From NCBI GenBank assembly GCA_947497455.1, contig CANMGU010000001.1, forward strand, positions 496,001 through 560,000: DNA of 64,000 nucleotides. Reading direction: 5' to 3'. The DNA is from an uncultured Sphingomonadaceae bacterium. GTDB lineage: Bacteria > Pseudomonadota > Alphaproteobacteria > Sphingomonadales > Sphingomonadaceae. The translations under genes were made by a program, and so were the position numbers. Every line of letters starts with the position of its first letter. Position 1 is the first letter of the stretch. This document shows positions 62,436-64,000 of this stretch, piece after piece. A model generated the notes under the pieces. It made no database searches. It was not told where the DNA came from and saw only the letters and a list, made by a program, of their open reading frames with translations.

Positions 62436-64000
62436 CTACAAACCCTCGCAGACATTCTGTTCATCGGTGTCGAGGAACGGTGCAAAGGGGCAGTTGACAT
62501 AGCGCAATCGGACCTGGGCGTCGCCAAGGTCAACCACGACGTTATCGGCGCGAATGGCTTGTGGTGCATTGCCAATGCTGCCGACGCGCAGGCCGGCATT
62601 GTGAACCCCCAGGAAACTGATCATATCATCCTGATCGATACCGTCACCGGATACACCGATACCACCAATAAGCTGATCACCGCGATATATCGGAACGCTG
62701 CCCGGGAAAATCTGGATGCCATTGGCCAGCCGCTTTGTTCCGCTTGGACTGTCCGGCAGCGTGGTGCATTGCTGAGGACTGTCGGTCGCGGCCGGATCGG
62801 AGACAAATGTCAGATGAGCCCCTATGTTGCCGACCACCAAGTCAAGTTGGAGTCCGACATTGAACGGGCTGAACTCCTGGATCGGTTTGGAAATTGGGCC
62901 ATGTGGACGGCCAACTTCACCATCTGGAAAATAGGGCCGCGCAAGATTGCCACCTGAACGATCAGCAAAGGCCACCGTTCCGGTCAAAGCATTGGGATCG
63001 CCAAGGAAAGTGCGAACCGCTTGGACATAGGGTGCGATGGATGGATCCGTGAGCATTTCGGCTGCCGCAATGTCATTCGAGAAAAACGTTGCCGTTCGTG
63101 CTTTTTGTAATGACACATCAGTGCCAAAAATCGGTGCATCGGGCGAACGAACGAGGCCAAGAATTTCCCCATTTGTATCGACGACGGTGATCGATACCTG
63201 CGCCCTGCTGTCGAGCGGTTGCCGGATCTGTGCGCGGGCCCGGGTCATCACGATAAAGGCCTCCTCCAGAACCGCTCGCACTTCGGCTTCGGTCAATGGT
63301 GCGGCAACTGCGCCGCCATCGGTGGCTGCACGGACCGGGTAGCGGTTGGTGCCAGTGCCATCGCTGAGGACAAAGGCATCCCGGTTCTTGAATTCCGCAG
63401 CGGTCGAGGCCCGAATGCCGGACTGCTCGGTGCCATAGGTGGTTCCGGAGATGATCGTGCCATCGGTATAGCCCCGCACCGGAACGAGCGCTCCTGCGGT
63501 TCCGTTTATTGCGGCGAAATTGGATTGGAGCGGCGAGAGGTCGCTAACCGTCATATCGCTAAAGCGTAGAGAGGTCCCATCCACGCTTATCCGGTTGGCG
63601 GTTATCGATGCAGACGGAGCAAAGCCCTGGATTCCAGCCAAGGCAATTGCCTCCTCATCATCCTGATCGACGTCGAGAATATTGCGATCGAAGCCGTAAT
63701 CGCCGTCGCCCATGACGCCGATCGCGCCGACCACTACACCATTTTTGTAGAGGGGCAATCCACCTGGATCAGCCGCAAGCCCCAGTGGTGACCGCTTAGG
63801 TCCGATCAGGTTTGTGGCTCCCCCGCCGGCCATGAAGCGGGATGACAAGTCAGAACATGGTAGCTGGCTAAACTGCACGCCAAAAAGCGGTCCACTTTCA
63901 AGCCCCACAGCGGTGGGAGAAGGCGGAAAGTGCTCCTGCACAATCTGGCTCGCCGTACGCGTGGAAAAGGCGTTGCCGCCGCTCGACAGATAGGCGCCGG
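62436..64000 (-). CDS. GlcG/HbpS-family (heme-degrading/haem-binding) protein, 5' end outside window
   Basis: About 520 residues visible; the frame is open past the right edge, with the segment GAYLSSGGNAFSTRTASQI there preceding the first Met-like codon. At least two HbpS-like halves occur: one with LYKNGVVVGAIGVMGDGDYG (about residues 70-90 of the visible part) and one with IYRGDQLIGGIGVSGDGIDQ (about 430). HbpS relatives bind heme in the periplasm and sense redox. The gene ends six bases before the outer-membrane barrel gene. How far it extends, and whether a signal peptide is present, cannot be seen. Confidence 0.8.
   Translation of the reverse strand, partial: GAYLSSGGNAFSTRTASQIVQEHFPPSPTAVGLESGPLFGVQFSQLPCSDLSSRFMAGGGATNLIGPKRSPLGLAADPGGLPLYKNGVVVGAIGVMGDGDYGFDRNILDVDQDDEEAIALAGIQGFAPSASITANRISVDGTSLRFSDMTVSDLSPLQSNFAAINGTAGALVPVRGYTDGTIISGTTYGTEQSGIRASTAAEFKNRDAFVLSDGTGTNRYPVRAATDGGAVAAPLTEAEVRAVLEEAFIVMTRARAQIRQPLDSRAQVSITVVDTNGEILGLVRSPDAPIFGTDVSLQKARTATFFSNDIAAAEMLTDPSIAPYVQAVRTFLGDPNALTGTVAFADRSGGNLARPYFPDGEVGRPHGPISKPIQEFSPFNVGLQLDLVVGNIGAHLTFVSDPAATDSPQQCTTLPDSPSGTKRLANGIQIFPGSVPIYRGDQLIGGIGVSGDGIDQDDMISFLGVHNAGLRVGSIGNAPQAIRADNVVVDLGDAQVRLRYVNCPFAPFLDTDEQNVCEGL

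Overview
The window looks like chromosomal DNA of an alphaproteobacterium, most likely Sphingomonadales (Sphingorhabdus/Sphingopyxis-like). This is inferred from the protein families: an Atm1 exporter of the type known from Novosphingobium, a TonB-dependent receptor, MlaA, a class I fumarase, the xerD/aroK/aroB arrangement, a GTA-type holin with a GH108 endolysin, and many alternative start codons. No species was assigned and no database was searched. I see no IS element, CRISPR array or rRNA, and one tRNA, tRNA-Arg(CCT).

Layout. Positions 1-13.8 kb are housekeeping: an Fe-S scaffold end, a CPA2 antiporter, aroK-aroB, xerD-accA, a lipoprotein M48 peptidase, two Flp pilins, mutT, a methyltransferase divergent from comF, grxC, a nitrilase-family amidase and a DUF1178 protein. 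The tRNA follows. Positions 13.9-16.2 kb are accessory: a short operon for a cysteine/alanine-repeat lipoprotein and an HGHFH-motif protein, then a holin-endolysin pair. Positions 16.3-33 kb hold metabolism and redox: paired acyl-CoA dehydrogenases, an LLM oxidoreductase, gspN, a thioredoxin-like protein, a flavin monooxygenase, an Rrf2 regulator divergent from a membrane carboxymuconolactone-decarboxylase-like fusion, ispG, SDRs, an isoaspartyl peptidase, an acyl-CoA carboxylase beta chain and Atm1. Positions 33-46.3 kb hold a TonB receptor, an SDR-GNAT pair, a DMT transporter, fumarase, an unaccompanied mreB and nrdA/nrdB with an upstream NrdR box.

Positions 46.4-56.1 kb are a looser stretch of hypothetical, membrane and small genes. 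It includes an AT-rich ORF, a GIY-YIG gene inside a cluster of hairpin repeats, mlaA, two glycine-zipper proteins and three tandem 38-40 residue hydrophobic peptides too short for ordinary gene calling.

Positions 56.1-64 kb are one minus-strand operon running in from the right edge: a GlcG/HbpS-domain protein (5' end missing), an outer-membrane beta-barrel and a 1389-residue decaheme c-type cytochrome with an LVIVD-repeat propeller. Together they look like a porin-cytochrome unit for electron transfer across the outer membrane. This operon and the cysteine-ladder lipoprotein operon are the best candidates for undescribed systems.
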